Of a stretch of 64,000 nt of DNA, positions 61,140-64,000 are shown piece by piece. The stretch spans positions 22,593,475 through 22,657,474 of the forward strand of contig CAMGYJ010000008.1 in assembly GCA_946122785.1 (NCBI GenBank), written 5' to 3'. The notes beneath the pieces were generated by a model that saw only the letters and a program-made list of their open reading frames with translations, was not told the DNA's origin and did not search any database. Both the position numbers and the translations under genes were made by a program. The first letter of the stretch is position 1; each line of letters opens with the position of its first letter. The stretch comes from Linum tenue. Lineage: Eukaryota > Streptophyta > Magnoliopsida > Malpighiales > Linaceae.

Positions 61140-62039
61140 GCATGATAAAACCCTCCCTGGCCCGAAGAATTAGAAAATTTAAATACCGTATTCAAATAAT
61201 AATATAATATTACCTTGCCACTCGAAAGTAAAACCAAAACCCAACAAACTAATCAACCAAACAAACACCACATTAGAACTAATAAAAAGCAAAACACTGT
61301 GTTGCCCTCATTTACTTATTAACTAGCCTATGACCCGGCCCCTTGGCTGGAGGTAGGCCAAAAAAATTGATAGCGAAACTCTTACCGACATCAACTCATT
61401 AGCATGTGGGCCTCGTTCTTCAGAAGTAGGCCAAGAACACAATAGTAATTTGAAGAGGAATCGTTGAACCATTGCAATAGTAGAGCAAAATTAAATTATC
61501 AGCACTGAAATGGTCATTCCAAATAACTTACTTAACAAAACAAAACAAAAGTCGCTCTTTGATTCAAACATTAAGCTAAAATGTAAACACATTAAATTGA
61601 AGAAAAGAGCTAGTTTATCTCCAATTGTTCAAACATTCTCAATTATTTTCATAAAGGCTAATCACAATCCGAAGGCTAAAAATCAAGGGGTATTTTAGTA
61701 GCAGTGGTATTTTGATTAGAAGGCAAAATGCTGACCACCGTACTACTAACGACATAATTATCATGCACACACCAGTCAAGTATTTGTGTCAGAACTCATA
61801 ACCCACCGCAAACATTTAAGTATAGAGATACAAAACAGGCGCTGTAGCTATATATGCTCAACAATTGAAAACTAAGAAACACCTGAGCTAAAAGATCTTC
61901 CCACATTATAAGAGAATGCATTGGTTTCAATTCACCGAGAGGGTTCAAACTTATATGTTGCCTTGTCATACAATTTAGAAAGGCTTCATTAATTACCCCG
62001 ATATGTTGCCTTGTCTTTGTTTTGTTGTTTTTGTTTTTT
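61140..62039. other. Intergenic DNA
   Basis: AT-rich; no gene or transposon end that I can support. Confidence 0.35.
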
Positions 62040-64000
62040 TTTTTCTTTCCTTCAAGAGCGGCTTGATCCACTTAGTTGGGACTCTGCTTGTTCTTGTGGT
62101 TCAATCTTTTGGAACCCCTGGTGTGTTTCGTGTTTCTTGATTTGCTGTATTCGAACAATTGTTTTTTTCCACTTTTAATATATTCACCATTATCAAAAAG
62201 AGTCGTTTCGTCTTCACCCAGCTGATGCCTGGTGGGGCGGGCATCTTTTGAGCTTTCGCTGCCTTCTTCCTTAGTCTAGATTTGTCTCTTCCCTCCTCTC
62301 TTCTTTCCTGTGATCCGTCTTGATATTGCTTGTGCTTCCCTTTGAGCTAGTTTATTCTTTGTTCCCTGTTTACCCATGGAAATAGCGAGTTATAATGTAT
62401 AGGGTCTTTGTGATCCTAAACTAGTGTCAAATGTTAAAAGATTAACAATAATTCTTCAGCCTCAACTAGTTTTGCTTATGGAAACTATGGGGTTATTTGA
62501 TTTTGATGATAGTTAAATAGATACATTGTAAATGTAGGGTTCATACCATAGATTAGCCAGAACTATTAAACCGCAGTGAATTATAGTCACAACTATCGAA
62601 ATACAAATTATTAGTCAACCGTTAAGTCTCCGTTAACTTCCGTTAGATGATGGTGAGTTGGCAGATGCTACGCTGATGTGGAAGAGATATTCTGACGTGC
62701 TAGTCAACAAAAATGCCACATAAGCTGATCAACCTTTGTAACTTATTTATTAATTATTAGAAAAAAAAATTAAAAAAGTAAAAATCATATCCGTGAATTC
62801 TTGTTCACCCCATCTTCTCATCTTCTTCTTCTCCCTTTCCTCTCTACCCAAAGGCGAAACGCGTGCGTCGTCGTGAAAACAAAGTGGTTGGAGTCGCGGC
62901 CTTTCGACTATCACCCCATCTTTGGTAACCAGTAACCGGCTACCCGGTAAACCGAATTTCTCCCCGGTATTGGTAGTCGATAATCATTTGTCATGGTTAG
63001 GTAAACCGTTAACCAGCCAGCCGGTTACCGCTAATCGACCGATTACTAGTTAAACCAGTAACCAACCGATTGCAGCCCTAAGCTACTTAGGTCTAGAGAA
63101 TGACATGACTAGTGCAATAGGATCATAAAGTGTAGTTTATGAATGTTTATGTGTGTTTGGAGGCCTTGGTGGGTTTGAATGAATTAATTTATGAATTTTT
63201 AATGTCACCCACAAAGTGCTCGATGAAATTCCCAAACCACATAAAACTTGTTTATCTTGATTTATTCTTTATCAATTGAACTTGATTGACTAAGATAGAC
63301 ATTTAGGAGTGTGTTTATGACTTGAGGTTGAATCCTTGATGCATGATCCTTGAGTTTGCAACTTCGACACACTTTTGATTTTGTGCTTCGGTATGCTTTC
63401 AGGGCCATTAGTTCAAACCTTGGTTGCTGTCGAAAGATTTGATTCTAGGCTTTGGCCGAAGTATAGTAACCTCTAAAAAGACATGATTTCCTTGTTTTCA
63501 TGCATTTAGAACTCGAACCTAGTCGCTACAACATAAATTCCCACCTATGCACCTTTAGTTTCTACACTATAACACTTAGGTGTGGGGGGTGAATAGAGTG
63601 AATGGTTTGTTTGGGCATGTATTGTAATTTTTCTCTTGTGAATGCGATCCGACCGAGGGTAAAGGGTTTTTTTGGAGGACCCTAATCCTTAGAATTATAC
63701 ACGAAGAAATCAGAACCACCCTAAATGAGAAGAATCAAAAATCCCATAAAAAGAACCATAACCTCAAGTCGAGGAGCAACCACAAGAAGAACAACACCAA
63801 CAACTAGAAGTTCCATCTAGAAGGTCGAAAGACCGCGTCCAAAAGGCAAGTTCTTTGCTTTGGGAGATCCATTTCTCTACCCCTATTTTCTTTTACCTTC
63901 CCATTTGAATAATATACATAGTAGAATGTTAGTATTGTGTGCTTGTCTTTTCTTTTTATTTTAGTAGTTAGTTTAATTTTCTACTTATATTAATTAGTAC
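62040..64000 (+). repeat. Duplicated repeat, copy 2 (runs off the window)
   Basis: Same order of blocks as copy 1 from 54985, in the same orientation, without the hAT insertion. It is cut by the window end, so its full length is unknown. Confidence 0.8.

Overview
This window is plant nuclear DNA, most likely from a eudicot. The evidence is spliced genes with plant family signatures (BIR1-like receptor kinase, FRIGIDA-like, F-box), plant-type transposons (hAT, Mutator-like, Tourist-like, LINE, Copia, Ty3/Gypsy) and AT-rich intergenic DNA. The species cannot be fixed from the sequence.

Only three genes look intact. A BIR1-like LRR receptor kinase (minus strand, 18274-20276, two exons, GC-AG intron), a FRIGIDA-like protein of the FRL3 type (plus strand, 42981-45100, three exons plus a 5'UTR intron), and a single-exon F-box protein (plus strand, 50379-51671). 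A fourth, weaker candidate is an unrecognised three-exon small gene at 59536-60432. The BIR1 and FRL3 types are, from memory of the Arabidopsis annotation, neighbouring loci (At5g48380 and At5g48385). Here about 22 kb of nested transposons separates them.

Layout: 1-16.5 kb is almost all repeats: two hAT-like elements, a short TIR element, a non-autonomous Copia-like element with a hAT nested inside it, a probable Gypsy LTR with a 377-bp TG tract, a Tourist-like MITE, and two copies of one hAT family in inverted orientation. A Pack-MULE carrying a piece of a QUIRKY/MCTP gene (16653-18127) ends about 150 bp past the BIR1 stop, and a hAT element (20963-21719) sits in the presumed BIR1 promoter. 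From 21.9 to 41.9 kb come a LINE end, a gag-protease-only Gypsy element (23843-30672), a LINE broken by three later insertions (31438-36405), an autonomous-type MULE with a FAR1/MULE transposase flanked by arrays of the palindrome GGTCGACC, and another TIR element.

After FRL3 come an F-box pseudogene and its intact paralogue. The intact copy's 3' flank is split by a second gene-capturing MULE-like element (NCL-type exchanger fragment plus two tandem arrays). The last 9 kb holds two copies of a duplicated repeat (from about 54985 and 62040), of which only the first contains a hAT insertion, so the second serves as a related empty site.

Boundaries of most DNA transposons were set by reading both ends and finding matching 8-bp target-site duplications by eye. 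Family names come from motif recognition, not database searches.
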